A stretch of DNA of 64,000 nucleotides from an uncultured Spirochaetaceae bacterium (GTDB lineage: Bacteria; Spirochaetota; Spirochaetia; Treponematales; Treponemataceae). Positions 53,509 to 63,374 of the stretch are shown here, one piece after another; positions within the stretch are counted from its first letter, which is position 1, and each line of letters starts with the position of its first letter. The stretch lies in the NCBI GenBank assembly GCA_902783155.1, contig CACZPR010000005.1:1-64000 (forward strand). Reading direction: 5' to 3'. The notes below the pieces were generated by a model that was not told the DNA's origin, ran no database searches, and worked only from the letters and a program-made list of their open reading frames with translations. A program made the position numbers and the translations under genes.

Positions 53509-54450
53509 CTATTCCTGTACCGCATACATGTGGCCAAAAGGTTTTTCCTCGCCCGTCACAAGGTCATGCTCATACAATTCAAGAACAATCTTTGTAAGTG
53601 GACTGTCTTTTATATCCTCAGGCATCGGGTTATTTGCAACAAAATCAGAAACTCCCGCATCCTCCGGCGAATACACTCTGGTTACGCAAACAATTTTTCC
53701 GTCGGAGTAATACGCATCAGGATAATCCATGCTTCCGTAGTAGCTTCCTCCAAAAAGCCTCTCACCGGTTACTGCCTCGTAAACAACAATACCCCTCAGT
53801 CCTGTGGACGTACCGCCGTCTGCTAAAACATATTTCAAATCATGGCTGGGCTTTGTCCACATACTTGGCTGCTCGGCTTCTATAGAAGAAAAGCGTACTA
53901 CGGACTTATCCGACGGATAAAAAATGAAAGTTCCAACCTGATCTGAATAATTAAATCCATCATCCCACGGCCCCCAAGTGAATGAATAAAAATCGCCAAC
54001 GCGCTGGACTTGAACTTCATGTTTTGAAACTTTGTTCAATTTGTCTTTCATCGAGACAGAGATTTTTCCATTTTCACTTATTGATTCCGACTCAAAGGAA
54101 ATAGTATTGGGCAAAAGATTTTTCCCCGCTTCAATTTTAGTCGAGAAAACCCAATAAGGTGAAATCAAGTGTTCACATTCCGTAAATACCTGTACCCAGT
54201 ACCCCTTTTTGCCATCTACGACGGATTCCTTCTGGTCAAGTCCCGCAACATAAACGACATCACCCTTGTTCAGTTTTTTGTCGCAAAGCGTGGACTCCTC
54301 TCTAGGATGGTAACGCAAATCAACATTGTCCTCTAGAACCGTCACCTTCAGGAACGTCTGTCCATCCGCTCCCGCAACTTCCTCTCCCTTTTTTGCACAT
54401 CCAGTAAACAGTAATGGAATCAAAACCAACGCAAATAATATTTTTTTCAT
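53509..54450 (-). CDS. SH3-like lipoprotein, paralogue 2 of 3
   Basis: 313 residues, same plan as its neighbours: lipobox LLFTGC, SH3-like part, and FTWGPWDDGFNYSDQVGTFIF in the middle. It diverges most in the C-terminal third (SPEDAGVSDFVANNPMPEDI; LYEHDLVTGEEKPFGHMYAVQE). The spacing to the next gene is short, so the three are one transcript. GGAG is at the same distance from the ATG as in paralogue 3. Confidence 0.7.
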   Translation of the reverse strand: MKKILFALVLIPLLFTGCAKKGEEVAGADGQTFLKVTVLEDNVDLRYHPREESTLCDKKLNKGDVVYVAGLDQKESVVDGKKGYWVQVFTECEHLISPYWVFSTKIEAGKNLLPNTISFESESISENGKISVSMKDKLNKVSKHEVQVQRVGDFYSFTWGPWDDGFNYSDQVGTFIFYPSDKSVVRFSSIEAEQPSMWTKPSHDLKYVLADGGTSTGLRGIVVYEAVTGERLFGGSYYGSMDYPDAYYSDGKIVCVTRVYSPEDAGVSDFVANNPMPEDIKDSPLTKIVLELYEHDLVTGEEKPFGHMYAVQE

Positions 54451-54476
54451 TCTATACTTCTCCTTCATGATAAACT

Positions 54477-55421
54477 CTATTCCTCAAACGCATAGCGGTA
54501 GCCAATAAATTTGTCCTCGCCTGTCACAAGATTATGCTCGTAGAACTTTCGGACAACCAGATTGGCTGGGTAATTTTTCAAATCATCTGGAACCGGAGTG
54601 TTTGCAACAAAATCCGCAATTTCCTCATCCAGATTCTCTCCACGCAGAGAATACGGTCTGAGTTCGGTCCAAACAATCTTTCCGTCGGAATACTCCACGT
54701 CCATATAATAGTTGGCACCAAAAATATGTTCCTCTGTTGCCGCATCGTAAACATCGATTCCTCTTCCACATGCCGCAGTGCCAGAATCAGATAAAACATA
54801 TTTCAAGTCGGGGCTAGGCTCTGACCATCCTGTTACACAATGCACATCTCCCACAGAAGAAAAACGTACTATGGATTTATCTGACGGATAAAAAATGAAA
54901 GTTCCTATCGGGTCGGAATAATTAAATCCATTATTCCAAGGTCCCCACGTGAATGAATAAAAATCGGCCACGGACCGCACATATACATCATGCTTCGAGA
55001 CTTTGTTTCCTTTACCTTTTATAGCAATGCTAATTTTTCTATTTTCATTTATTGATTCCGATGCAAAGGAAATGGTATTTGGCGAAAGACTTTTTCCTGC
55101 TTCAATTTTTGTCGAGAAAACCCAGTATGGATAAATCAAGTATTCCTTTTCCCTAAATACCTGTACCCAGTACCCCTTTTTACCATCCAAAGCGGACACA
55201 TTCTGGTCAAGTCCAGCAACATAAACGACATCCCCCTTGTTCAGTTTTTCGTCGCTACATGCAGACTCCTCCCTGGGGTGATAACGCAAAGGAACATTGT
55301 CTTCCAGAACCGTAACCTTTAGAAATGTCTCTCCATTTTTACCAGAAACTTCTTCCCCTTTTTTTGTGCATCCAATAAACAATAATGGAACAAAAAAAAG
55401 CACCAACAAAACTTTTTTCAT
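54477..55421 (-). CDS. SH3-like lipoprotein, paralogue 1 of 3
   Basis: 314 residues. Signal MKKVLLVLFFVPLLFIGC, SH3-like part (NVPLRYHPREESACSDEKLNKGDVVYVAG), then the same propeller-like region. Its N-terminal half is closer to paralogue 2 and its C-terminal half (RPYSLRGENLDEEIADFVANTPVPDDLKNYPANLVVRKFYE) to paralogue 3, a mosaic pattern typical of gene conversion. Promoter on the minus strand: TTGAAT (55539-55544), 17 nt, TAATAT (55516-55521). TAGGAG precedes the ATG. Confidence 0.7.
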   Translation of the reverse strand: MKKVLLVLFFVPLLFIGCTKKGEEVSGKNGETFLKVTVLEDNVPLRYHPREESACSDEKLNKGDVVYVAGLDQNVSALDGKKGYWVQVFREKEYLIYPYWVFSTKIEAGKSLSPNTISFASESINENRKISIAIKGKGNKVSKHDVYVRSVADFYSFTWGPWNNGFNYSDPIGTFIFYPSDKSIVRFSSVGDVHCVTGWSEPSPDLKYVLSDSGTAACGRGIDVYDAATEEHIFGANYYMDVEYSDGKIVWTELRPYSLRGENLDEEIADFVANTPVPDDLKNYPANLVVRKFYEHNLVTGEDKFIGYRYAFEE

Positions 55422-55515
55422 TTTACATTTCTCCTATAGATTTTATTTTTTGCAAACATCGACCGGTCTTCGAGCAAATTGCTTTCCAGTAAATGATATG
55501 CAAATCTCCGCATCA

Positions 55516-55544
55516 ATATTACCAATAATTTCAGTTTGATTCAA
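55516..55544 (-). promoter_or_regulatory. promoter of the three-lipoprotein operon
   Basis: TTGAAT, 17-nt spacer and TAATAT on the minus strand, between the RHS terminator and the first lipoprotein. It gives these genes expression independent of RHS. Confidence 0.6.
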
Positions 55545-55551
55545 TAAATTA

Positions 55552-55614
55552 AAAAAGTACATTAAGAAACCTCAAAAACAAAAGTATTTGAGGTCTCTAT
55601 TAAATGTACTTTTT
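55552..55614. terminator. nested inverted repeat after the RHS gene
   Basis: Outer arms AAAAAGTACATT (55552-55563) and its complement (55603-55614), with an inner CCTCAAA/TTTGAGG hairpin. The A-rich left end reads as T on the minus strand, so it can terminate RHS transcription. The nested form also fits a small palindromic element. Confidence 0.6.
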
Positions 55615-55663
55615 AGGCAAATTTCAGCTTTACAAAGCCTTATAAAATGCCAAAATTCTTTTT

Positions 55664-58600
55664 TTATTTATTCTTTTTTAATTCATTTTTTGCCTTACTG
55701 CCACCAGATGGCCCCACAGTTTCTTTCTCATCGTTCTGGAATGCCCGGACACCTCTAAGCTGGTCAATCGGTGCGTAGGTTGCTCCATCCCTGTCAATCC
55801 AGCCCTTTCTGCTTGCTTCACAGTCCCATTTACTGTGAGTACCAATAACCTTGACATATTCTTCACCATCAATATTAACGGTTCCGGTATCGGTTGTTAC
55901 CCAGTGGGGCCACGTCTTACCACTTTCAGTCTTTGGCGGAATTTCAAATTTTACAGCAAGACAATAATCTGTGGAGGATTCGTCAAAATCGTTTATCTTG
56001 TCAGCAATCTGCCTGTAGGTATATTTATCATCATATTCAATATATTTAATTTTATAATTTTCACATATTGACCATGTGTTAGCCCAATGATTTGTCTCCA
56101 AGAAATTTGTTTTCTCATCGTTTATTGTAAGCGGAGTAAATTTTTCATCACCAGTCTTGTGCTTCACAGTATTGATGACACCTGCCATAACTGTAACATA
56201 GCATCCTTCTTGATCCAATCTGACTGTGTCTGAATTTCCCAGCAACACATTTTCCCCATACTCATTCATCAGGCCAACCATGTCGGCTGGAATATTTTTA
56301 AGTCCCAACGCATCAGCATGGTTCACAGGGTCTCCCTTGCAATAGCTATACCAGTTTTCTCCATCTTGAATTGGGTCCTCGGTGACAAATATTCCAAGGG
56401 CAGGCGAATAGGAACGGAATCCATAGTTGTAGGTCCCATCCCTTGAGTCAAACTGTTTTCCATTGAAACCAATGTCCGCACCAAACGAAGCCGCAGTCTC
56501 GCATGAAATAAAATCGCAGGAAAGATTTTTATCCATGGAAAAATGTGGCTGACCATTCAATCCATAGTTCATGCCAAAAACAAAATCACCACTCTCGCCC
56601 AAAGCCACACGCACAGTTCCACGACCGTCCGTACAGAAACTAAAGACCTCCTCATTCACAAGCCTCTCGCCATAGGAATGTCCTTCGTTGAACTGGGCCG
56701 CAAGACTGCCGTTTGCATACAGATAGTAACGATCAAACGGACATGAGTTTTGAGAAGCATCCCTGTAGGCCCTTTCTGTTCCAGAATAATTTCCTTCTAT
56801 ATTTCTGAAACGTATTTTTGAATTCGTGTTACCACTCCAAAGCTGCGAACTGTATGAATTGCCTTTGTCCTGCCACTCATAGATTTTATCAAAAGTGAAT
56901 CCATCATAAAGACTACGGACACAGGCTCCTGTTGAATCCTTCACAAAAATCCGGCGGCCCATGCAGTCATATCCATATTCGGAAGCAGAATATACATCCA
57001 CCGCATAATCAGAATAAGAACTTGAGACAACACGATTGTTCTGCGAATACTTCCATTCACTTTTTGCCAAATCCGATTTGCGTGAAAGCATATTTCCATT
57101 TGCGTCATAGGAAATTGTTACAGGCGAAGGACCGAGTATTTTCACCAAACGATTTTCCGGGTCATATTCATATTCCATTTTTCCAGCGGGGGTATTCTTT
57201 GAAATACGATTTCCATTTGCGTCATACGAATATGTTTCAACCCAAACTTCCTGAAGTCCATCCAGAGCACATGAAGAAAGACCTATTTTGTTCAACAGAT
57301 TTTTTACAGTTGCTTTTGTAGCCGAATCAACATTCGCAATTTCAAGAATCATGGAACTATATGCAGACTTTCCACATTCAGCAAGTTCAGATTTCGCTTC
57401 ATCAAAATATGGCTGCACAAACGGAAGACAAGCCCTTGCAATTCTACCATGATCATCGTATTCATAAGTTGAAAGATTCCCATCCTTGTCAAAATTGCAA
57501 AGCACACGTCCATCTTCACCATAAACAGTTCCCTCTGCAAAAACAATATTTCCAGCACGGTCCTTTTGATATGTCAAAACTGGTCGTCCAATTTCGTCAT
57601 ACTCATAACAGATTTTTGATGAAGAATTGTCGCAGGACTGTATCAGCTGTCCAAAATCATCATAATCAAAAGTTCTTCTAAAATCTCCCTGTCCAAGTGA
57701 CTTCAGGATTCCATTTCCATAATACTCGTAATCATAATTGTGATTATTTGTTCTCATGGAAACCAGACGACCAAAACTGTCATAGCGGTAATCAATTTTA
57801 TTCTCGCCATCGAAAACGGTAGAAAGATTGTGCGCAGAATCAAAACTGTATCTCTGATTTCCAAAAGCATTTTCCATTTTTGAAATGGAGCCAAGGAAAT
57901 CATAAACAATTTTTTCACTTCCACCATCCGCAAATGTCCTTATAATCGAATTGTCTTTTGCAGCCTTTGTGACCGTCAGTTTTTTTCCATTAAAATCTGT
58001 GTATGTCGTGGTGCCGTTCGTTCTGTTGATTGAGACAGTCCTTTTTTTACCAAGCCTGTCCGTTACAGAAGAGAGATTTCCATAGGCATCATACTCATTG
58101 ATTCTGACATTTCCTTTTGCATCAGTGATTTTTTCCATGCGGAAATCTTTCGAGTATTCATAAGCCTGAACAGTCTGTCCAGCTTCAAACACTTTTACTA
58201 GATTTCCAGATTTATCGTACTCATATTTTCTCTCTGTCCTGGCACGTCCTTTTTCCGAAACAAGATTTCCACACGCATCATAGACATATTCTGCAATAGT
58301 CCCAACATTGTCAAAAACCTTTAAAAGATTTTCTCCAGCATCATAACAATATTTTGTAAATCTTTCGCCAATTTTGATTGAAGAAATTTTGTTAAATACG
58401 TTATAAGAAATTTCAACCGGCAAATTTCCATTTCTAATCAATGTGCAGTTTCCGTTTTCATCATAGGAGTATTTCGCACCAGTCGCAAAGTCCTCTGCCA
58501 GATTTCCCCAGGCATCAATTTTATTTTCAATGTGCACATTGCCAATATCCTGTGAAACAATATTGTTCCGTCTGTCAATGGAAACATTTTTCTCATAAAC

Positions 58601-61600
58601 AGTTTTCTCGTCAGCGCCAACAATTTTTTGAGCAATCTCCACGCCAATGGAATCATAGACTGTGGAAATATTGTAGAGTGCGGATTTTTTTGTCACAGTT
58701 GTAAGACCGTTTTCTTCGGAATACCCATATTCATTTTTTTCACCGTTGATATAGTTTTCCGATTTCAGCCTACCGTTATCATCGTAAATATAGTCCACAA
58801 TTTTTGAATAAGCATCCGATATTTTGTTAACCTGACCGCTTGCCTTGTCCCAACCATAATCAACCTGTCCACCGTATGCACCTGTTTCATTTTTCAAGAA
58901 ACCTGCTGCAGAATACTCTGAAGAAATGGAACGTCCAGATGAGTCCATTATTTTTTCAACTGAACCATAGTCATTAAATCTGACTGTTGTAGAATTTCCA
59001 AGAGCGTCCGTTATGGTCATAACCTTTTTTCCATTCAAATAGGAAACATCGTAAAGTTTTTCATAGGACTTTCCAAATTCTTTTCCAGACGAATCGACAA
59101 AGTTAACTTTTATTTTGGAGACATTATCCTTTTTGTAAGTGTAGGTCCGTTTCACACCGGCAGCATCCAGTTCAACCGCATCTCCCTGATTCCAGTCAAC
59201 AAGACTTTTTACTTTCCCTGATGGATAATACTCAATTGTCCTTGTGAGATGAATATTTTTTTCGGCGACCTCAGAATTATTTCCGCAACCAGATTTTATG
59301 GAGGACAAAAGATGCCGAGAATCATATCCATACTCATAGATCCTTGTCTCACCTGACACCAAATCCGTCTGGGTCTTTTTGATTAAATCCTTGCGGCTAT
59401 TGTACTCATTTTTTTCAAAAAGATTTCCAGGGAGAACAGCTGTCTGAATTTTGTTGTCATCAGTATAACTGAAAGTCCATGAGTAACCGTCCTTGGTTTC
59501 ATACGCAACAATTCTGTCACGCGAGTCATAACGGTAAACACCATGGTCATCGGCAATCAAAAGACCGTTACTGTCGTAGACATAATTTTCATTTTTATTG
59601 ATTCCCTTTGCATGAACAACACGACCTGCACAATCCCTTGTGTAAGACTGAATCAAAATTCCGTCGCGCTTGATTTTCTCAAGGCCACCATTTTCTGAAT
59701 ACAAAAACTCTGTCACAACACCATCGCGATCCTTATATGAAGAAAGCAAATTGTACGGCTGAACATAAGTCCAATTTTCGCTAGTCCCGTCATCATATTT
59801 TGCACAGACTAAATTTCTATACTCATCATAGCTGTATGAAACTTTTTTGTACGGATCAGACAGAGTTTCAACAAGTCCCCTCTCGTCATAGGTTCTGTTT
59901 ACAGAATAACCTTCGGAAACTTCCTCATGCAAAATTTCATCGTCCGAAAAATTATAGACATACTGATTTCCATCCGCATCAGTGAAAATCGTTTTTCCAT
60001 TTTGCTCGTCGATTGAAAACCTCTCTTCAAAACCTTCCTCATTCGTAACAGCAGAGACACGTTTTTTCATATCAGAGCCATTTACGCTGTACTCGATTTT
60101 TATAAAAGTTCCATCCGGCTTTAACATTTTCACCAAATCAGAACCAGAGTCATAGGTGTAGCCATAGACATCTCCATCCGCATCAACAAAAGAAACAAGC
60201 GAACCATTTCCATTATATGAATACGAAACTGAAATGGATTTTCTCAAATCGCTGATTTTTGAAATACGGTTGTCTTTCCATTCGACATCAACAACCGGAA
60301 TATCATTTTTCAAAATAGAGTGAACGCGGCGGACATTATTATTGATTGAGCTGTAATATTCAAATTCAATCGATGAAGAAAACCTGTCCTCAATTTTTAC
60401 AGGCATTCCCCATTTATCAAAATGTTTCAACGTGCCATCAATATAATGGACGACAAATCCTTCACCCTCATTTTCGACAAAGATTTTGTTTCCAACATTT
60501 TTGCTTGCGCCTTGATAATTATTTTTGGCGTGCGAATACTCAAAGCTATAAACGCTTCCATCCGCATCAACCATAATAATATTATCAGGATTCAATTTGT
60601 TTGCAATATCCTCAAACCCGTGCGCAACATATTTGTTTAACTCTGGATTTACGCTTGCGGCGTTTTCAATTTCTGCAATCCTATTTTTTAAATCAGAAAT
60701 CTGCGTCGCGACATCCTTTGCTTCCTGAACAAAATCAGGATTCAGTCCGGTACTTCTCAAAGTTGAACAAAGCGATTCATAATTAGTCTCATACTCGGAA
60801 AGCATTTTCTTTAGCTGCACACAATTCTCAACTCCGGTTCCCCTTATGATTCTTGAATCAAAAACCGATGACCAATTTTTTCCAAGAACACCATTCGGAC
60901 AATCCTGCGATGTGTAGAATCGTGAGATTTCAAAAACTGAGTTTCCATAGTTCAGAGTCAAATCTGTATCGCTTGTAAAAAATTTCCCAGCTGTAATCAT
61001 AACGGGATCGCCAACTGTTTTTTCAGGAAACACTTCCTCCGAAACATTTTTTACCGCTGGCGAAGAATCTCTGACAAAACTTGACATAAATGTTTTTATA
61101 TTGTTGCTTGACTCGGAAAGCAATTTCTTATCGCGTTTCGCAAATGCAATCATGTAATTATCAATCTGCGTCTTTAGATAATTGAGTTCTTCTTTTGTTG
61201 CATTCTGCAGCAATTCGGCCGTACTTGGACAGGAACTCTGCGAACTGCTCCCCGAACTGGAACTGGAACTGGAACTGGAACTGGAACTGGAACTGGAATT
61301 GGAACTGGAATTAGAATTTCCAGAAGAAGATGTATTCCCGTTTCCCGAACTCTGGTTTCCGCTGCCGCCTGTCGTTGAGGCCCCACTTCCTGTCCCCGCA
61401 TTTCCACCATTGTTCGTACCACCACTTGTACCACCGCCAGGATTGGAATTTGTCTGAGTGCCAGAATTTGTGCCACCACCAGAGCCCGTCGTATTTCCCG
61501 AACCACCGGATGAAGTTGACGAACCAGAGCCACCTGTTTTTCCACCGGAACCAGAATTACTTGATGAACTGCTTCCTGAGTTTGAACCTGTATTTGAAGT

Positions 61601-61807
61601 GCCGGTCGAACCAGAACCAGAGTTTTCTGAGCCACTTGAATTTCCAGAATTTCCTCCAGAACTCGGCTGTGTAACAGTTGAACATCCTCCACCATATTCA
61701 TGGCTGTCAGGTCCACGATATTCCGCAGACAAAGGAAGCAGATTCGAACAAATCGAAATTCCGGCAACCAGAGTTGTTAAAATTTTTTTGTTTTTACTTT
61801 TAATCAT
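55664..61807 (-). CDS. RHS-repeat protein with papain-like (C39-type) C-terminal domain
   Basis: 2047 residues. Signal peptide (MIKSKNKKILTTLVAGISICSNLLPLSA), a Ser/Gly/Asn low-complexity stretch (about 40-190), an RHS N-terminal domain, dozens of YD repeats (Y-x-YD-x2-GN/GR; about 430-1700), and the RHS-associated core ending FRSYSPALGIFVTEDPIQDGENWYSYCKGDPVNHADALG (about 1800-1845). The last 200 residues are a different, variable tip: EGCYVTVMAGVIN (Cys near 1869) and WPHWVT (His near 1969) match the order of Peptidase_C39_2-like papain folds. RHS shells encapsulate and deliver C-terminal toxins; a peptidase effector is the inference. GGGAG precedes the ATG at 61807; the frame is open 53 codons upstream without a site. 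Confidence 0.85.
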   Translation of the reverse strand: MIKSKNKKILTTLVAGISICSNLLPLSAEYRGPDSHEYGGGCSTVTQPSSGGNSGNSSGSENSGSGSTGTSNTGSNSGSSSSSNSGSGGKTGGSGSSTSSGGSGNTTGSGGGTNSGTQTNSNPGGGTSGGTNNGGNAGTGSGASTTGGSGNQSSGNGNTSSSGNSNSSSNSSSSSSSSSSSSSSSGSSSQSSCPSTAELLQNATKEELNYLKTQIDNYMIAFAKRDKKLLSESSNNIKTFMSSFVRDSSPAVKNVSEEVFPEKTVGDPVMITAGKFFTSDTDLTLNYGNSVFEISRFYTSQDCPNGVLGKNWSSVFDSRIIRGTGVENCVQLKKMLSEYETNYESLCSTLRSTGLNPDFVQEAKDVATQISDLKNRIAEIENAASVNPELNKYVAHGFEDIANKLNPDNIIMVDADGSVYSFEYSHAKNNYQGASKNVGNKIFVENEGEGFVVHYIDGTLKHFDKWGMPVKIEDRFSSSIEFEYYSSINNNVRRVHSILKNDIPVVDVEWKDNRISKISDLRKSISVSYSYNGNGSLVSFVDADGDVYGYTYDSGSDLVKMLKPDGTFIKIEYSVNGSDMKKRVSAVTNEEGFEERFSIDEQNGKTIFTDADGNQYVYNFSDDEILHEEVSEGYSVNRTYDERGLVETLSDPYKKVSYSYDEYRNLVCAKYDDGTSENWTYVQPYNLLSSYKDRDGVVTEFLYSENGGLEKIKRDGILIQSYTRDCAGRVVHAKGINKNENYVYDSNGLLIADDHGVYRYDSRDRIVAYETKDGYSWTFSYTDDNKIQTAVLPGNLFEKNEYNSRKDLIKKTQTDLVSGETRIYEYGYDSRHLLSSIKSGCGNNSEVAEKNIHLTRTIEYYPSGKVKSLVDWNQGDAVELDAAGVKRTYTYKKDNVSKIKVNFVDSSGKEFGKSYEKLYDVSYLNGKKVMTITDALGNSTTVRFNDYGSVEKIMDSSGRSISSEYSAAGFLKNETGAYGGQVDYGWDKASGQVNKISDAYSKIVDYIYDDNGRLKSENYINGEKNEYGYSEENGLTTVTKKSALYNISTVYDSIGVEIAQKIVGADEKTVYEKNVSIDRRNNIVSQDIGNVHIENKIDAWGNLAEDFATGAKYSYDENGNCTLIRNGNLPVEISYNVFNKISSIKIGERFTKYCYDAGENLLKVFDNVGTIAEYVYDACGNLVSEKGRARTERKYEYDKSGNLVKVFEAGQTVQAYEYSKDFRMEKITDAKGNVRINEYDAYGNLSSVTDRLGKKRTVSINRTNGTTTYTDFNGKKLTVTKAAKDNSIIRTFADGGSEKIVYDFLGSISKMENAFGNQRYSFDSAHNLSTVFDGENKIDYRYDSFGRLVSMRTNNHNYDYEYYGNGILKSLGQGDFRRTFDYDDFGQLIQSCDNSSSKICYEYDEIGRPVLTYQKDRAGNIVFAEGTVYGEDGRVLCNFDKDGNLSTYEYDDHGRIARACLPFVQPYFDEAKSELAECGKSAYSSMILEIANVDSATKATVKNLLNKIGLSSCALDGLQEVWVETYSYDANGNRISKNTPAGKMEYEYDPENRLVKILGPSPVTISYDANGNMLSRKSDLAKSEWKYSQNNRVVSSSYSDYAVDVYSASEYGYDCMGRRIFVKDSTGACVRSLYDGFTFDKIYEWQDKGNSYSSQLWSGNTNSKIRFRNIEGNYSGTERAYRDASQNSCPFDRYYLYANGSLAAQFNEGHSYGERLVNEEVFSFCTDGRGTVRVALGESGDFVFGMNYGLNGQPHFSMDKNLSCDFISCETAASFGADIGFNGKQFDSRDGTYNYGFRSYSPALGIFVTEDPIQDGENWYSYCKGDPVNHADALGLKNIPADMVGLMNEYGENVLLGNSDTVRLDQEGCYVTVMAGVINTVKHKTGDEKFTPLTINDEKTNFLETNHWANTWSICENYKIKYIEYDDKYTYRQIADKINDFDESSTDYCLAVKFEIPPKTESGKTWPHWVTTDTGTVNIDGEEYVKVIGTHSKWDCEASRKGWIDRDGATYAPIDQLRGVRAFQNDEKETVGPSGGSKAKNELKKNK
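61254..61314. repeat. hexanucleotide tandem repeat in the RHS gene
   Basis: About ten copies of a 6-bp unit (CTGGAA on the plus strand), the last ones varied, encode a Ser-rich run. The unit length keeps the reading frame, so slippage changes linker length, not expression. Confidence 0.8.
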
Positions 61808-62006
61808 AATTCTCCCAAAGGTTAGAATTGATGTCCAAAACATTTGTCTTGTCCATATCCGAAAGCGAAAAAATCGCGTCCAAAAAAGTAAAAACTCGTG
61901 GCTAGACGGTAAAATCATATTCCCTAAAAATCCATCTCTCGTGGGCTGGGCAAGATCCACGGCCACAAAACTCTCTCCTGTTTACAAAATTATTTACGAA
62001 CAAAAA

Positions 62007-63374
62007 TTAGAAACTGTAGTTCTCAAAAAGCCTGTCCAAAAGCGAACCATTTTTTTCAGCCGTCAAAACATAGGCTCTCGAATCCTTAACAAACGAACAT
62101 TGGTTTTTCAGATTTTTTCCTTTGCAATAATATGGAGAAAAATCCATTATCAGAGCATTGGAATTATCAACTGAACAAAAATAAACTCCAAGCGGAAGAT
62201 TTTTATTTGTTCCAGAATAAAAAACAACGGCCTTCTTTATTGCACTCTCCAAATTATTTTTATAAGAATCCAGATTTTGATATTTTTTTGCAAACACATC
62301 CACAAGCGATAGAATATTTACATACACAGGATTGCTTGATGATTCAAAACTTCTGAAACTTTCCGCCTTTGATAAAATCTCATTTCTAATTTGCATGCTA
62401 TCTGTTTTTGATGAAACAAAAGATGCCGCACTGGAGGCAAAACTGTCGAACGAAGAAAATACATTTTTTATTTCAGACAAATTGATTATGGAAAAATCTT
62501 TTTTCATATCGTCCGAAAGTTTTTCAACAACACATTTCGCAGCATCCAAGCCATTTTCACTTTCACCAATTCCGTTCGTAAAAACTTTTCTGTAGTCCAA
62601 TCCAGATTCAATCTGAATTCCCTGAGAGCCGATAAAACATTCTGCTACATCAGGAAATTCATAAACCACCTCAAGTTCCGCTGCAAAACAAGTGTCGTAA
62701 GCCAAAAGGTCGATTTTTTTATCGTTCATTCCCTTTTTAATTGCGGAAGCCACGACACTGTTTTCCATAAAAGAATTTGAACTGTCATCTACCGCAACAG
62801 CACGGATTTTGTTTTTCGGGAGCGACGAATTTCTATATCCAGTTCCATGTCCCCAAACGAAAAATCCATAGTGTTCCGCCGGATAATTGTTGACCACATT
62901 TTTTATAAATCCACGTAAAGTCTCTGGATTGCCCATATCCAAAGATTTTTCATTTTTTACACCGAGTCCCAAATCTGTGCATGAAATCTGTTTTGAACAA
63001 ATGGTACTGTTGATTCCATTTTTGTCCTTACATATTTCATACATTCTGGATCCTCTCCACTCTTCAGAATCGTTGCAGTCCTTGAAATTGTTTCTATCAA
63101 AAAGCACAATGATATTTATTTTTTCAGAATCAAAATCCGAAGCCTCCATTTCATTAAAATCCTCCATGGCGGCATCCTCAAGATTATTATCAGCAGCCAT
63201 GTAGACCATAAAAGTCCAGTCCTTTTTGGTGGAGCAAGAATTTTGATTTATCCCAGCGGTCGCCACGGCATCCATATTTCCAAAAGTACATCCATTGAAA
63301 ATAACCGAAACCGCCAAAACAATTTCAACTAAAATAAGACCAATTAGCCACAAGGGTTTATTATTTTTTACCAT
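62007..63374 (-). CDS. clostripain-family (C11) cysteine protease, membrane/lipoprotein anchored
   Basis: 455 residues. An N-terminal hydrophobic segment (LWLIGLILVEIVLAVSVIFNGC) ends in a lipobox-like Cys. The C11 core follows: WTFMVYMAADNNLE, the catalytic His in FFVWGHGTGYR, and the catalytic Cys in DLLAYDTCFAAELEV. C11 enzymes cleave after arginine or lysine and self-activate. The ATG at 63374 overlaps the stop of the upstream lipoprotein gene by 7 bp (ATGGTAA), so they are translationally coupled; GGAG lies upstream. It is 200 bp before the RHS gene on the same strand, so it may process the RHS protein or its cargo. Confidence 0.88.
   Translation of the reverse strand: MVKNNKPLWLIGLILVEIVLAVSVIFNGCTFGNMDAVATAGINQNSCSTKKDWTFMVYMAADNNLEDAAMEDFNEMEASDFDSEKINIIVLFDRNNFKDCNDSEEWRGSRMYEICKDKNGINSTICSKQISCTDLGLGVKNEKSLDMGNPETLRGFIKNVVNNYPAEHYGFFVWGHGTGYRNSSLPKNKIRAVAVDDSSNSFMENSVVASAIKKGMNDKKIDLLAYDTCFAAELEVVYEFPDVAECFIGSQGIQIESGLDYRKVFTNGIGESENGLDAAKCVVEKLSDDMKKDFSIINLSEIKNVFSSFDSFASSAASFVSSKTDSMQIRNEILSKAESFRSFESSSNPVYVNILSLVDVFAKKYQNLDSYKNNLESAIKKAVVFYSGTNKNLPLGVYFCSVDNSNALIMDFSPYYCKGKNLKNQCSFVKDSRAYVLTAEKNGSLLDRLFENYSF

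Noticed and set aside
61808-61966. 53-codon N-terminal extension of the RHS protein
   Set aside because: The signal peptide and GGGAG both point to 61807; the extension encodes no signal and overlaps intergenic sequence.
61458-62174. 238-codon plus-strand frame rich in Pro and Glu
   Set aside because: It is the antisense of the Ser/Gly/Asn low-complexity part of RHS; the composition is a by-product of the repeats.
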